A stretch of DNA of 64,000 nucleotides, from positions 62,001 through 126,000 of the forward strand of contig NZ_SNAQ03000007.1 of assembly GCF_004375085.3 (NCBI RefSeq), given 5' to 3'. The notes below the pieces were generated by a model. It saw only the letters and a program-made list of their open reading frames with translations. It made no database searches and was not told the DNA's origin. This DNA is from Lewinella sp. W8 (GTDB taxonomy: Bacteria > Bacteroidota > Bacteroidia > Chitinophagales > Saprospiraceae). Numbering within the stretch: the first letter of the stretch is position 1; each line of letters begins with the position of its first letter. The position numbers were made by a program, and so were the translations under genes. Shown here one piece after another: positions 1 to 8,862 of the stretch.

Positions 1-792
1 GTGGCGGAAGCTCCGGAGCCCGAGCGCATCGGGATGCATGACGTAACCTTCTACAACGGATACTTTGAAGTGGGTAAGGGCTTCCGCAGCGATCGCCACA
101 ACTTCGAGTGGATTATTCCCGAAGAAGACCGCATCGCCTTTGCCACGACCGTCCCCACCGAGGGAACCCGCATCGGTAAACCCCAGTTCATCATTTCCGT
201 ACTGGAGCTCGGTGGCGAAAAGCCGGTCCTGAAACGGAAAATGTTTGGCCTTAAAAAGGGCATGGCCGCCTTTGATAAAGTCGAGAACGGATACTTCCTC
301 TACAACGACCGGGGCTACGTCCTCATGGACTACGATGCCGATAAAGGATTTTCCGAACGTAAGGACGAATGGTACCCTGATCCCACGGCGGCCCTCCGGA
401 CCCTGACCGGAATCGCCACCGCCGCCGGAGGAGCTGCCTACGCTGGCGCCCAATCCTACAACATGCTCGAAAGCGTTGCGACAACTGGCGATATTCAGGG
501 GGCCGCCCAGCGATGGGGTGACCGTATGGATGCCATGAGTTCCGCCGGAGACGTGGGCATGGGCTACGCTACCGACCGCCAGGTCAACGGCCGCGTCGAC
601 GATGACTTCGCCTTCTTCTTCGCCCGCGACGGCAAGGAAGGACTCACCCTTTTCAAAGTGGATAAAAACACGGGAGAAGAAGTCAACAAGTTCCGCTTCG
701 ACGACAAGACTCCCCTGTACGAAGTGGACTACCGTAGCAACCGCCTGTATTACGCCGCTAACGGTAAGTTCAAGATTTATAAACTACAGTAA
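1..792 (+). CDS. C-terminal part of a hypothetical beta-propeller-like protein (5' truncated by the window)
   Basis: The reading frame is open from the first base, so the true start probably lies upstream and at least 263 residues remain. Short beta-strand blocks of the type 'YFLYNDRGYVLMDYDAD' and 'LTLFKVDKNTGEEVNKFRF' recur, as in PQQ/WD40-like blades; a small Ala/Gly-rich stretch (about residues 128-142) interrupts them. No catalytic motif is visible. No neighbour on the same strand helps define the role. Function unknown; the propeller reading is an inference from strand pattern only. Confidence 0.6.
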   Translation: MAEAPEPERIGMHDVTFYNGYFEVGKGFRSDRHNFEWIIPEEDRIAFATTVPTEGTRIGKPQFIISVLELGGEKPVLKRKMFGLKKGMAAFDKVENGYFLYNDRGYVLMDYDADKGFSERKDEWYPDPTAALRTLTGIATAAGGAAYAGAQSYNMLESVATTGDIQGAAQRWGDRMDAMSSAGDVGMGYATDRQVNGRVDDDFAFFFARDGKEGLTLFKVDKNTGEEVNKFRFDDKTPLYEVDYRSNRLYYAANGKFKIYKLQ

Positions 793-1114
793 AGCGCGGG
801 CATCCCGTTCTTTAAACTTTATGTGAGTCATCCCAAATTGTGAGCCCACCTTACCACATTAAGGAAATGTAATTGGAGATGGCGATGCTAAATCTGTTGA
901 GCGGTATCAAGGCAACTTGGTACCGCTCTATTCATTTTCATGGAGGTTCCGTGAGGGGTTCAAATAGAAGGTGAAAGCATTTAGCTACTATTTATCATAG
1001 TGGGCGTCCGACGAATTCTTTATTTCTGACGCAGTCAATATAAAGTTCGCCTGACGACTCGCGCGATCATCCTTCGCTTTCTGCAGGAAAAATTGAGGAT
1101 GCTTTGTGTTCACT
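793..1114. other. Intergenic stretch, no convincing gene
   Basis: Convergent intergenic DNA between the truncated gene and the reductase on the minus strand. It holds one good hairpin (899-928) and otherwise nothing I recognise. A short minus-strand frame across 988-1176 overlaps the end of the reductase and lacks support. Confidence 0.5.
899..928 (+). terminator. Hairpin, possible terminator of the first gene
   Basis: A 13-bp stem (one T-G pair) with a GCAA tetraloop, arms GAGCGGTATCAAG and CTTGGTACCGCTC, followed by TATTCATTTTC. It is about 105 nt beyond the stop codon and the T-run is imperfect, so the terminator assignment is tentative. Confidence 0.4.
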
Positions 1115-1777
1115 TTACAGCAATTCCCGCGCCCCGTGCACGTGCACTCCGGGCTGGACGCCCTGGGCGGCGGCAATCATTTTCGCGGCCAGCACGTCCA
1201 CCTGGGTGGGGTTGTAATCCCCCAGGATGCCGGGGCTGATGCCCCGCAGGAAATTACTTACCCCAATGCCGATGCGCTCCCCCAGGCGAAACTCTTCCCG
1301 GTCGCCAACCAGTACGCCGGGCCGGAAGATGTGGGTGGCCCAAAATCCGATCTCCTCGATTGCCTCCTCCGTTTGCCCCTTTACGCGGTTGTAGAAAATG
1401 AGGCTATCCGCTGAAGCTCCGGCGGCGGACACCAACAGGCACTGGTTTGCCCCGCCGGCCTTGGCCACTAGGGCCGCCTTCAGTATGTAGTCGTGGTCCA
1501 CTTTCCGAAAAGCTTCCTGACTCCCGGCCTTTTTGATCGTCGTTCCCAGAGCGATGAAGATGTCGTTGCACTTGATCTTACCCGCTTCCTTTTCCAGTGC
1601 GTCAAAGTCTACGATCCGGTTGTCCAGCTTGTCGGAGTCCAGGTGGATTTTCCTTCGCGTCAGGGCAACGACTTTACCGTAGGCTTCGTGGTGCAGCAGC
1701 TGACTCAGCAATTGCTCGCCCACCAGTCCGGTTGCCCCGACCAAAAGGGCAGTCTTGTTCGATTTGGTGATTTCCAT
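1115..1777 (-). CDS. NAD(P)-binding Rossmann-fold oxidoreductase (HTATIP2/TIP30-like atypical SDR)
   Basis: 220 aa. The N-terminus carries the nucleotide-binding signature GATGLVG (residues about 14-20) followed by 'LTRR' in the position where SDR_a5-like proteins select NADPH. Later blocks 'DIFIALGTT', 'CLLVSAAGAS' and 'FYNRVKGQTEEAI' (Y-x-x-x-K pattern) match small NAD(P)H-binding proteins of the HTATIP2 type. Substrate unknown. The start codon lies one base after the stop codon of the upstream TlpA-like gene, so the two are almost certainly cotranscribed and translationally coupled. Cytosolic; no signal peptide. Confidence 0.8.
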   Translation of the reverse strand: MEITKSNKTALLVGATGLVGEQLLSQLLHHEAYGKVVALTRRKIHLDSDKLDNRIVDFDALEKEAGKIKCNDIFIALGTTIKKAGSQEAFRKVDHDYILKAALVAKAGGANQCLLVSAAGASADSLIFYNRVKGQTEEAIEEIGFWATHIFRPGVLVGDREEFRLGERIGIGVSNFLRGISPGILGDYNPTQVDVLAAKMIAAAQGVQPGVHVHGARELL

Positions 1778-1778
1778 G

Positions 1779-3119
1779 CTACTGAGGACTGGCGGTTAAT
1801 TCGGCGATGCTTGCGTCAAAGCTGCGTTTGAAGTCTTCGTACTTGCTGGTGGCCGGACCGTTGAAACCCGTATGGATGCGGGTAACCCGGTTGTCGCGAT
1901 CCACGAATAGGAGGGTAGGGTAGCTGATGATTTTGTTCAGCATGGGCAGGGCCTCACCGGCGGCCGCCTTGTCTTCGGATCCCGCCAGGGCAATTGGCCA
2001 GGGGATGTCCATTTTATCCCGGTACCGGCGGATGGCCTCCCGACTACGTTCGTCCTCTGCACCGTAGCGCTCGAAGGCCAGAGCGATCACCTCCAGGTCA
2101 CCGACCTCGTTCTCGGCCAGGTAGGATTTCAGGAACTCGGCTTCATCGCGGCAGTTGGGGCACCAGGTCCCCATGAGTTGCACCAGCTTGGGTTTGCCGA
2201 CGTAGCGTTCGTCCTCCAGGGAAATGGTTTCACCCTCCGGAGTGGCGAAACTGAACGTCAGGGGGATGTCCTCCCGCATTTCGGTGAGCGCGTCGGGACT
2301 GGTCAGCGTGGCGTTCTCATCCCGGACGGCCGTCCAGGAAGCAATGTAGTGGCGGCCGGAGCGGAAGGATCCTTTGAGGGCGCCCGCTTCGTCCAGCTTG
2401 GCTTCAAAGAGAAAGGCATGGCTCCCGTCAAACACGCTCAAGTATACTTTGTCCGCCTGTACCGTACCCTCCAGGTAGCGGTAATCTCCCGTCTCTGTGC
2501 GGAAGGTTCCGCGGAGCTCGTTGCCGTTTTGCTGGAATTCAGCGATGCCCGGGAAGGTCTCCTCTTCGTCTACGAAGGTCACCGCCCAGGTACCGCTGAC
2601 GTCCTCCGTGGGCGTTTTGCGGAGGGGCGTAAAGCGGTAGTCCTTGCCGAAGTAGGCCTTAAAGGGAATGCGGTAATCATCCCGGTAGTGTACCACCCAG
2701 ACACCTTCAATCACGTTCTCTTCGTGGTAGGCGCTAATGTGGGTGTCGTACACCGGAAAGTCGATCCGGATGGTATCACGGCCCGCCTGCTGATCCCGCC
2801 CGAAAACGATGTGTTCGGCGGGCACGGTAATAACCTCCTCACCGTTCTGGATGTCGATGCGGAAGGTGGTGTCGGTTTCGTACACGACGGTGAAGTTGAA
2901 GGGCAGCACCCCTTCGGTCACCTCCTCAAACTCCAGGTTGACCTTCTCCGGGAGGGGAGCGCCCTTAGGGTTGGGTACGATGGGGTTGAACTCCAGTTCC
3001 AACGTGCCCCGGTAGGGACCGGGAGGAAGGGTGGGGTAGCGATCCTGCACGAAGGTGCAGGCAGTAAGCAAAGTAGTGAGGAACAGACCCAGCAGGGTAA
3101 ATCGGGCAAGTCGGGGCAT
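1779..3119 (-). CDS. TlpA-like thiol-disulfide oxidoreductase lipoprotein
   Basis: 446 aa from the chosen ATG. The frame is open further upstream, but only the start at 3119 places a lipoprotein signal peptide (LLTAC lipobox) at the N-terminus. The first ~300 residues are beta-rich, with two related lipocalin-like blocks; the C-terminal ~140 residues form a thioredoxin fold with the redox motif WCPNC (Cys320 and Cys323) and a later cis-Pro segment 'ISYPTLLFVD'. Such proteins act in the periplasm in disulfide reduction or cytochrome c maturation; the nearby di-haem cytochrome c fits but is on the opposite strand. The target of this protein is unknown. Confidence 0.85.
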   Translation of the reverse strand: MPRLARFTLLGLFLTTLLTACTFVQDRYPTLPPGPYRGTLELEFNPIVPNPKGAPLPEKVNLEFEEVTEGVLPFNFTVVYETDTTFRIDIQNGEEVITVPAEHIVFGRDQQAGRDTIRIDFPVYDTHISAYHEENVIEGVWVVHYRDDYRIPFKAYFGKDYRFTPLRKTPTEDVSGTWAVTFVDEEETFPGIAEFQQNGNELRGTFRTETGDYRYLEGTVQADKVYLSVFDGSHAFLFEAKLDEAGALKGSFRSGRHYIASWTAVRDENATLTSPDALTEMREDIPLTFSFATPEGETISLEDERYVGKPKLVQLMGTWCPNCRDEAEFLKSYLAENEVGDLEVIALAFERYGAEDERSREAIRRYRDKMDIPWPIALAGSEDKAAAGEALPMLNKIISYPTLLFVDRDNRVTRIHTGFNGPATSKYEDFKRSFDASIAELTASPQ

Positions 3120-3335
3120 GGAAGGTTTTCTTTTATCCACGCAAAGAACGCAAAACCAAACCGGAGGTTTGGGGCCGGGGACCCTAATGATGTACCGCAA
3201 GGGGGTTCTTGACCCGAATCGTACGAAGATCACCCCGTAGAAATACCTGTTTTGTGGATTTGAGTGGACTTTTTCGTCTTTAACGCCGAAATTAAATCAC
3301 TCACCTCGCTTACCTCACCACCAATCTAACCCATT

Positions 3336-4322
3336 ATGAAAAGAACCATCTTGCGCGTTGCGCTGGGGCTGGCCGGCTTTCTGGTCGTCGCCCTGGCGGC
3401 TGTTTTGATCTACGTTTCTACGGCCCTGCCCAACGTCGGACCTCCCCCCGACCTGACCGTAGAAGGCACCCCGGAGCAGGTAGAAAGAGGAAAATACCTG
3501 GCCAATAACGTCATGCTTTGCATGGACTGCCACGGTAAACGCCAATGGGCGGAATTTGGCGGGCCGCCCGAGGAGGGCACGCTGGGTATGGGCGGAGAAG
3601 TTTTCCCCCGGGAGGCCGGCTTCCCCGGTCACTTCGTGGCCCCCAACATCACCCCCGCCGCACTGGCCGATTGGACCGACGGAGAGATATTCCGGGCCAT
3701 CACCACTGGGGTTAGTAAAGATGGGCGGGCCCTTTTTAACGTCATGCCTTACCAAAGCTACGCTAAGCTTGACCGGGAAGACATCGAGGCGGTCATCGCC
3801 TACCTCCGGACAGTCTCCCCGGTAGAAAACAAAACGGCTCCGAGTGAATTCGACTTCCCCGTCAACTTCATCATCAATACCATTCCCCAGCCCGCCAGTT
3901 TTGCTCCCCGGCCGGATCCCTCCGACCAGCTGGCCTACGGTAAGTACCTCGTCACCGCCGGCGCTTGCTACGACTGCCACACCAACCAGGAAAAGGGAAC
4001 CTTCGTCGGCGAGCCCTTCGCCGGCGGCATGAATTTTCCACTACCCGATGGTTCCGTCGTCACCTCGGCCAACATCACTCCCGATCCCACCACCGGAATC
4101 GGTAATTGGACCGAAAGCCAGTTCGTGACCCGCTTCAAGCAGTACGCCGACTCCTCCTACGTGTCGCCCACCATCGCCGCCGGTGATTTCCAGACCTTCA
4201 TGCCCTGGACCATGTACGCCGGAATGACCGAAACGGACCTCAAGGCCATGTTCGCCTACCTGAAGAGCCTCGAACCCGTCGACAACGAGGTAGAAATCTT
4301 CGCCAGTAGCTTGGAGGATTAA
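3336..4322 (+). CDS. Di-haem cytochrome c, membrane anchored
   Basis: 328 aa. An N-terminal hydrophobic helix (about residues 8-30) acts as uncleaved anchor or signal. Two haem c attachment motifs are visible, CMDCH at residues 62-66 and CYDCH at 211-215, each beginning a cytochrome c domain of about 140 residues; Met-containing loops downstream ('FNVMPYQSY', 'TFMPWTMYAGM') can supply the sixth haem ligands. The arrangement resembles the cytochrome subunit of periplasmic dehydrogenases or sorbosone/alcohol dehydrogenase-type electron acceptors. No dehydrogenase is next to it here, so the donor is unknown. The gene is followed directly by tRNA-Arg. Confidence 0.88.
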   Translation: MKRTILRVALGLAGFLVVALAAVLIYVSTALPNVGPPPDLTVEGTPEQVERGKYLANNVMLCMDCHGKRQWAEFGGPPEEGTLGMGGEVFPREAGFPGHFVAPNITPAALADWTDGEIFRAITTGVSKDGRALFNVMPYQSYAKLDREDIEAVIAYLRTVSPVENKTAPSEFDFPVNFIINTIPQPASFAPRPDPSDQLAYGKYLVTAGACYDCHTNQEKGTFVGEPFAGGMNFPLPDGSVVTSANITPDPTTGIGNWTESQFVTRFKQYADSSYVSPTIAAGDFQTFMPWTMYAGMTETDLKAMFAYLKSLEPVDNEVEIFASSLED

Positions 4323-4419
4323 ACCTTGCCCTGCGCCTTGCGCATGTCCGAACGTTGTACTACTTTTGCCCCGCTTTCGGTGCAACCTATCTTTGGGTTC
4401 AGCCGTTAAGCAAAGGTCC

Positions 4420-4491
4420 GGTCTCGTAGTACAACGGATAGTATACAGGTCTCCGAAGCCTGGGATGGTGGTTCGATTCCACCCGAGACCA
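4420..4491 (+). tRNA. tRNA-Arg (anticodon CCG)
   Basis: A complete cloverleaf folds: acceptor arms GGTCTCG/CGAGACC, D stem GTAC/GTAT, anticodon stem CAGGT/GCCTG with loop CTCCGAA (anticodon CCG at 4453-4455, reading CGG), T arm GGTGG-TTCGATT-CCACC and discriminator A at 4491. CCA is not encoded. Its 3' end is repeated at 36186-36206, making it the likely attachment site of the following element. Confidence 0.95.
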
Positions 4492-4492
4492 C
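4472..4492 (+). other. attL candidate (tRNA-Arg 3' end)
   Basis: The 21 bp from the T loop of tRNA-Arg to one base past the discriminator (TTCGATTCCACCCGAGACCA plus C) recur perfectly and in the same orientation at 36186-36206. The integrase begins 160 bp inside. Recombination at a tRNA 3' end that rebuilds the tRNA is the standard arrangement for tyrosine-integrase elements. Confidence 0.82.
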
Positions 4493-4519
4493 TTCTAGCC
4501 AACAATTTGTTGGTGGTCT

Positions 4520-4559
4520 AACCCGCAATCCTTAGTTCATAAGGGTTGCGGGTTTTTTT
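4520..4559 (+). terminator. Rho-independent terminator after tRNA-Arg, element-encoded
   Basis: Near-perfect 15-bp stem, AACCCGCAA-T-CCTTA against TAAGG-G-TTGCGGGTT, with a 5-nt loop and a T7 tail. It lies inside the element boundary, so it now terminates the host tRNA. Confidence 0.85.
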
Positions 4560-4613
4560 ATTTGCCCCAAACTTCACTATAATTGTTTGTTCTTCACGCT
4601 AAACGTCATGCCT

Positions 4614-4646
4614 TTCTAACCTTATTCTAACCTCAAGCTAAATTTC
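4614..4646 (+). repeat. 11-bp direct repeats upstream of the integrase
   Basis: TTCTAACCTTA and TTCTAACCTCA follow each other directly (4614-4635), then a weaker third unit. The same 11-bp period appears in the five-copy array downstream of the integrase. Confidence 0.5.
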
Positions 4647-4651
4647 TGACC

Positions 4652-5794
4652 ATGCGGGTGAAGGCAATTCTCTGGACCTATAAACCACGTCGCGACGGTA
4701 GCTGTAACATCAAAATCTACGTGCAGGACGGGGGCAAAAAGCACTATCGCAAAACCGATTTTTACGCCACGCCGGAAAATTGGGATAAGGACAAGGGCCG
4801 TTTGTTGGAAAAAGATTCCATCTCCATTAAGACCAACGTCCAACTGGAACGGCTCAAGCAAAGCATCCTAACCCAGGCGGCCGGACTAGAAACTTCCCTG
4901 CTGCGATTTATCGCTGGCCACATCGACGAGTGCGAACGGGGGCTACATAACATCGCCCTCAATACCATCAAGCAGTATAAGTCTCATTTAAAGCGATTGA
5001 GCGGCTTTGCCGCAGTCACCCACCGGACGGACATTGCGTTTGACGACGTGGATCTTACGCTATACACTGAGTTGAAGCAGTACCTGATGGGGAGCGGCTG
5101 CGGACCCGCCGGCACCAGCAAGCACATTCGGATATTGAAGAAGTTCATGCGCCTTGCGCTGGAGCTGGGCTTGCACGACAATACCGCCTTTCAGCTCCGG
5201 GCGTTTTCGGGTACCCGAGTACCCGCGAAAAAGAAGATCTACCTAACTAAGGAGGAAATCAGCCTCATGGCGGGGCTCAACCTCAGGGGGCAGCAAGCAC
5301 TCGCCAAGGAGCGCGACCGCTTCATTGTCTCCTATTATCTGTTGCTGCGGTACGGCGATAGTGTAAATATCTCCCGGGGCAACATCGTGCGGCACGATGG
5401 CCGGATCTTCTACCGGAATGTCGCCGAGAAAACGGCCAGTGAGAGCTTTGTGCCCGTGAAACCGGAAGTGCTGGAGATCCTGGAGAAACGTCAGTACGAC
5501 CTTTCCGGTGGTGCCAACCAGGACTCCAACCGGAAGCTCAAAACCATTGCCGCCTTGGCGGGCATCAATACCAACATGGCCAGCGGCGGTGATGGCTTTA
5601 CGCCGAAGTCCGCCCTGGTGACCACCCACACCGCACGGAGGAGTGCGGCCACTAACCTACTCCTCGATGGCGTGCCCATTTCTGAGATCATGCAACTGGG
5701 GGGCTGGAAGAACGAGGCTACGTTACGTCATTACCTGCTGGCGGGAGGAATTCAGTTGGCCACGCTCAGTGCCGACCGGGCATTTTTTAAGTAA
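4652..5794 (+). CDS. int: Tyrosine recombinase / site-specific integrase
   Basis: 380 aa, the usual length for Bacteroidota phage-type integrases. The N-terminus ('ILWTYKPRRDGSCNIKIYV') is the arm-type DNA-binding domain; residues ~95-190 form the SAM-like core-binding domain; residues ~205-380 are catalytic. Visible catalytic residues are Arg233 (LLLRYGDS), the HTARR box with His326 and Arg329, a Trp in GGWKN in place of the second His, and nucleophile Tyr361 (RHYL). It sits just inside the tRNA-Arg attachment site and points into the element, as expected for the enzyme that integrated it. No frameshift or lost catalytic residue, so it may still be active. Confidence 0.95.
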   Translation: MRVKAILWTYKPRRDGSCNIKIYVQDGGKKHYRKTDFYATPENWDKDKGRLLEKDSISIKTNVQLERLKQSILTQAAGLETSLLRFIAGHIDECERGLHNIALNTIKQYKSHLKRLSGFAAVTHRTDIAFDDVDLTLYTELKQYLMGSGCGPAGTSKHIRILKKFMRLALELGLHDNTAFQLRAFSGTRVPAKKKIYLTKEEISLMAGLNLRGQQALAKERDRFIVSYYLLLRYGDSVNISRGNIVRHDGRIFYRNVAEKTASESFVPVKPEVLEILEKRQYDLSGGANQDSNRKLKTIAALAGINTNMASGGDGFTPKSALVTTHTARRSAATNLLLDGVPISEIMQLGGWKNEATLRHYLLAGGIQLATLSADRAFFK

Positions 5795-5820
5795 TGCTTT
5801 GCACCTTAAGCCTTAACGGA

Positions 5821-5875
5821 GCTTCAATTTAGCTCAACTTTAGCTTCACTTTAGGTCTACTTTTGGTTCACTTTA
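5821..5875 (+). repeat. Five tandem 11-bp iterons (candidate arm-type integrase sites)
   Basis: Five head-to-tail units beginning GCTTCAATTTA, GCTCAACTTTA, GCTTCACTTTA, GGTCTACTTTT and GGTTCACTTTA, consensus GSTTCACTTTA. The period is close to one helical turn. The array starts 26 bp after the integrase stop. Arm-site or replication-iteron function is an inference from position and phasing. Confidence 0.65.
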
Positions 5876-6219
5876 GCCCAAAACCCCTAATGTTTGCTGG
5901 GGTTCCAGCTTATTTTGCCAGTGCACAGCGTTTTGATGCCTGACCAAGCAGATCAGCGGCCACTTTTCGGAAGAAAAACCCCTTCTCCGGAAAAGCCGGA
6001 GAAGGGGGATAGAGTGGCAAAAAGAGCTGATATGTGTTTGGGCCACGTAGTATTCAGGTTTCACCCTAAGGTGCTTGATGGTCAGTTATTTGACCGTGAC
6101 CGACGCAAGTTTTGCTTGATGCTTGTAGCGGGCTTCCCGGTGGTTGAGACAGTACCGCTGGCGAGAATTGCTTCTCGGGAAGTGATAACCACAGTACAGG
6201 CACCCGTGGTGCTTTTGGG
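5876..6219. other. Intergenic, holds terminator only
   Basis: Between the iterons and the end of the minus-strand core operon. Apart from the terminator hairpin at 5979-6007 I see no gene; a 109-codon plus-strand frame here has no coding character. Confidence 0.5.
5972..6007 (-). terminator. Terminator of the minus-strand mobile-core operon
   Basis: A perfect 12-bp stem, CCCCTTCTCCGG and CCGGAGAAGGGG, with a 5-nt loop; on the minus strand it is followed by TTTTTCTT. It lies about 210 nt beyond the stop of the last gene of the 9527-6220 operon. Confidence 0.75.
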
Positions 6220-7041
6220 TTAGCCTGCCGCCATGTTCAGATTCTGCTCCTGGGCGGCGCGGGCGTTTCCCTTTAGCTCTTCGTAGTCGATGAACTCTTG
6301 CTCCGCTGCATCGGCAGCGGGTGGGGAAGGGGTGGGTTGCGGGTTAGATGGCTCCTTAGTTTCTTCCTTGGCACCTGCGGCCACGCCGCCATAGCCCATG
6401 TCCGTCACAAAGCGGTTCCATTCGCGGGAGGCTTCCTGTTCCGCAAATTCGTCTAGGTGTTGCGTCATCCGGTCCTGAATTTTCGCCTGCATTTGATCGG
6501 CAATTTCTTTGCGCCGTAGGGAGTAGGCCATTTCGATACAGCCCCGGAGTTCCGCGTTCTGTTGGGCCTCCACGGCCGCCGGGGAGGCCCGGAGGTAGGC
6601 GAAAATGAAAACGAAGTGACAGGCCAGCAAAACCCCGGTGCCCAGGACCGCAATCAGTCCAATGGTGTCGTGAATACTGGACAAATCAACCAGGGAAGTG
6701 GTCAGCAATAAAAATGCCACGCTGAGCAGGGTGGAGCAGTACATCGAGGCGCGGGACATCTTACCGGTGATGTTCAGCTGTCGGATGCTGAGCGACGTTC
6801 GTTTGCCGGCTGCATCCCATCCGTACGCTCCGTAGTCGTAAATGGCTACGAAGGTCAGTGCGCCCAGGGAAGCGGAAAGGGTAGGGTGGCCCGTGGGAAA
6901 GAAATCGCCGCCGTAGGTGAAGCCAAAAGCAAAGGTGAGCGCCGCGTTAATGATTCGCATGGTGAGGTGAAAAGTGGCCGTGATGGCATCAGCGGCCACC
7001 GACTGGCTGGTGGATGTAATCTTTTTTGAAAGGTTTCCCAT
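6220..7041 (-). CDS. Hypothetical four-helix membrane protein of the mobile core
   Basis: 273 aa from the ATG at 7041, chosen because the longer frame adds only a Pro/Lys/Thr-rich leader before the first helix. Four hydrophobic segments lie at about residues 26-46, 57-77, 98-118 and 128-150; the cytosolic C-terminal half is charged ('LRRKEIADQMQAKIQDRM') and ends in a Pro-rich linker and acidic tail. I do not recognise the family. It is the last gene of the minus-strand operon of HTH/replication-like genes, so a role in element maintenance or transfer is possible but unproven. Confidence 0.7.
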   Translation of the reverse strand: MGNLSKKITSTSQSVAADAITATFHLTMRIINAALTFAFGFTYGGDFFPTGHPTLSASLGALTFVAIYDYGAYGWDAAGKRTSLSIRQLNITGKMSRASMYCSTLLSVAFLLLTTSLVDLSSIHDTIGLIAVLGTGVLLACHFVFIFAYLRASPAAVEAQQNAELRGCIEMAYSLRRKEIADQMQAKIQDRMTQHLDEFAEQEASREWNRFVTDMGYGGVAAGAKEETKEPSNPQPTPSPPAADAAEQEFIDYEELKGNARAAQEQNLNMAAG

Positions 7042-7145
7042 AACTTTGTTTTGAGTTTGTGGCGGGCGGCGCTGCTTCGAAACGTAGCCGCCCGACCGTG
7101 AATTAGGACGCTCCGTCCCCGTAGTGGGGTGGGGCGTTTTTGGAT

Positions 7146-7469
7146 TTAGTTTGTTGGTGAGTGCCACTCTCCGTTTTTCCAGGTAGCGACCACGGGCCCT
7201 TGTTTGCCGTGGGTACAGTCGTAGATTTCGGCCCAGGCGACACCGCTTCCGCCCGGTTTGCGATCACAGCGATTGCGGGCGGCTTTGAGTTGGTTGAGTT
7301 CCCGCAGGAAGTCGCCTTTCCAGCGTTTGTCCGCCCAGATGTAGTAGGGGCCACTGGCTTTATGGATATGGTACCGGTACGCCATTTTCAGGTTGCCCGC
7401 CGAACTCGGACGGTCCTGACCCCGGGGCCGGGTGCGCTTGCGGGGATTATTGGAAGTAAGGTTTGACAT
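7146..7469 (-). CDS. Small hypothetical protein of the mobile core
   Basis: 107 aa from the ATG at 7469. A basic N-terminus (NNPRKRTRPRGQ) precedes a compact domain rich in aromatic residues ('YRYHIHKASGPYYIWADKRW', 'VVATWKNGEWHS'), suggesting a small beta fold that could bind nucleic acid. It begins 10 nt after the stop of the upstream winged-helix gene and is probably cotranscribed. Family unknown. Confidence 0.6.
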   Translation of the reverse strand: MSNLTSNNPRKRTRPRGQDRPSSAGNLKMAYRYHIHKASGPYYIWADKRWKGDFLRELNQLKAARNRCDRKPGGSGVAWAEIYDCTHGKQGPVVATWKNGEWHSPTN

Positions 7470-7479
7470 GGAGAAGTAT

Positions 7480-8733
7480 TTACGCGCCAGCGAGGCTGCT
7501 GTCCGCTGCATTAAGTTTTGCCGTAAAGCGCGCAAAGAGGGCCGGGCCACCGCGCTTCTCCAGGTATTGCCGGATACTGCGAAGGGTTTCTTCCGGATTC
7601 CCGCTTACGCTATCCTGCGCCCGACGGTACCTGGTCAACTGTTTACCGATCACCGAGCGGATGTTCCATTCTTTTCGCTTTGATTGCTCCGTCTTGAACC
7701 ACCCTTTGCTGCGGGCGAAGCCGTTGGGGTTCCGGATGTCGAACCAGAGAGAAGGGATGACGATAAAGGCTTTCTTGCCCGCCGCCGTCCGTCGCTCACA
7801 TTCACCGACGAAAAGGTCAATTCGATGCAGGAACTCTTCGGTGGCCGCATTCCAGCTGGCCGGGTTTCCGTAGACGAAGAACTCAGCCAGGGCGACTCGT
7901 CCCCGGGTAACTTCGGAGGGCACCAGGTAGCCGGGCATCCATTCGGCCAGCTCACTAAAGGCGTACCGCCAGACGGTCTCCAGGTGGCGGGGGAGCCGCT
8001 GCCGGTCGCGCTCACGAAGGTGTGCGGTTACTTCCTCCATGGTATCGGGCCGCTGGGGTGGGGGAACTTTTTTCGCGGAACTTTTTTGGAGGGGGAGGGT
8101 AGCCTGCTTTTTGCGTGGCGGGTCTTCGCTGCTGGGGTGGTAACCCGCTTTGATTTCCGGTTGGTTCCCGTCTGCGGAAGGCGAAGGAGCGGCCGAAGCA
8201 GTTGCGGGTTCATCATCCGAGGCTAAGGAGCCTAATTCATTTAATTTATTGGTTACTTGTCTGGTTACCCGTGATAGGGTATGCGGCAAAAATTGCCGTA
8301 GGCTGGGTAGTGGATTGTCAAATTTTCCGGCTACGTTGCCGGCGTTCTCGGCGTTGGTGTCCTGCAAATACAGCAGGTCCGGGTTGATGGCCAGCTCAAA
8401 GCTGGCGTTGCTGCCGTGGAACGTCTTTTTTAGCCACCCAAAGTCCTCCAGGCGATTCAGCAGGTTGCGAACCGTCCGGACGCAGCGGTGGGTCATCTTA
8501 TGGAGCTGTTTGGAGTTCGTGCGCAGGGTCCGCAGCGTATTTGTGCTCCGGGGAGTGGCCCGGTAACCCTGTTGCTGGTATTTTCCCGTTTCTTTTTGCC
8601 AGAGGCGAATGATCACCTTCATCATTTCCAGGTGCCCGCTCTTCAAGCGATTACCCGGTGGCTTACCGGCGTTCTGGTGGCGGAAGGCTTCTTCCAGCAA
8701 GCGATATGATTTTGCGGGTTTGACGATAATCAC
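7480..8733 (-). CDS. Winged-helix replication-initiator-like protein of the mobile core
   Basis: About 417 aa from a GTG at 8733; the frame stays open to an ATG at 8799, but those extra residues look non-coding and hydrophobic. Residues ~55-125 resemble a winged helix-turn-helix ('HKMTHRCVRTVRNLLNRLE', 'DFGWLKKTFHG'), followed by a long low-complexity Pro/Ser/Lys linker and a C-terminal helical domain ('WRYAFSELAEWMPGYLV', 'VIPSLWFDIRNPNGF'). Position between small HTH genes and the integrase suggests a replication or transfer-initiation protein. No relaxase or helicase motif is present, so the exact role is uncertain. Confidence 0.7.
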   Translation of the reverse strand: MIIVKPAKSYRLLEEAFRHQNAGKPPGNRLKSGHLEMMKVIIRLWQKETGKYQQQGYRATPRSTNTLRTLRTNSKQLHKMTHRCVRTVRNLLNRLEDFGWLKKTFHGSNASFELAINPDLLYLQDTNAENAGNVAGKFDNPLPSLRQFLPHTLSRVTRQVTNKLNELGSLASDDEPATASAAPSPSADGNQPEIKAGYHPSSEDPPRKKQATLPLQKSSAKKVPPPQRPDTMEEVTAHLRERDRQRLPRHLETVWRYAFSELAEWMPGYLVPSEVTRGRVALAEFFVYGNPASWNAATEEFLHRIDLFVGECERRTAAGKKAFIVIPSLWFDIRNPNGFARSKGWFKTEQSKRKEWNIRSVIGKQLTRYRRAQDSVSGNPEETLRSIRQYLEKRGGPALFARFTAKLNAADSSLAGA

Positions 8734-8862
8734 GGAAGTTGATTTGATGAAAAAAAATATGGTTACAGCTTTGGAATGGTTCCGCGCTGCTGAGGTCAAT
8801 ATTGGGTGCTGGCGATGCTGCCAAAGGCATCGCCATAAGAGGTTGTCTATGCCGGTTAGAGC

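Noticed and set aside
5894-6223. 109-codon frame after the iterons
   Set aside because: It crosses a terminator hairpin and has no coding character.
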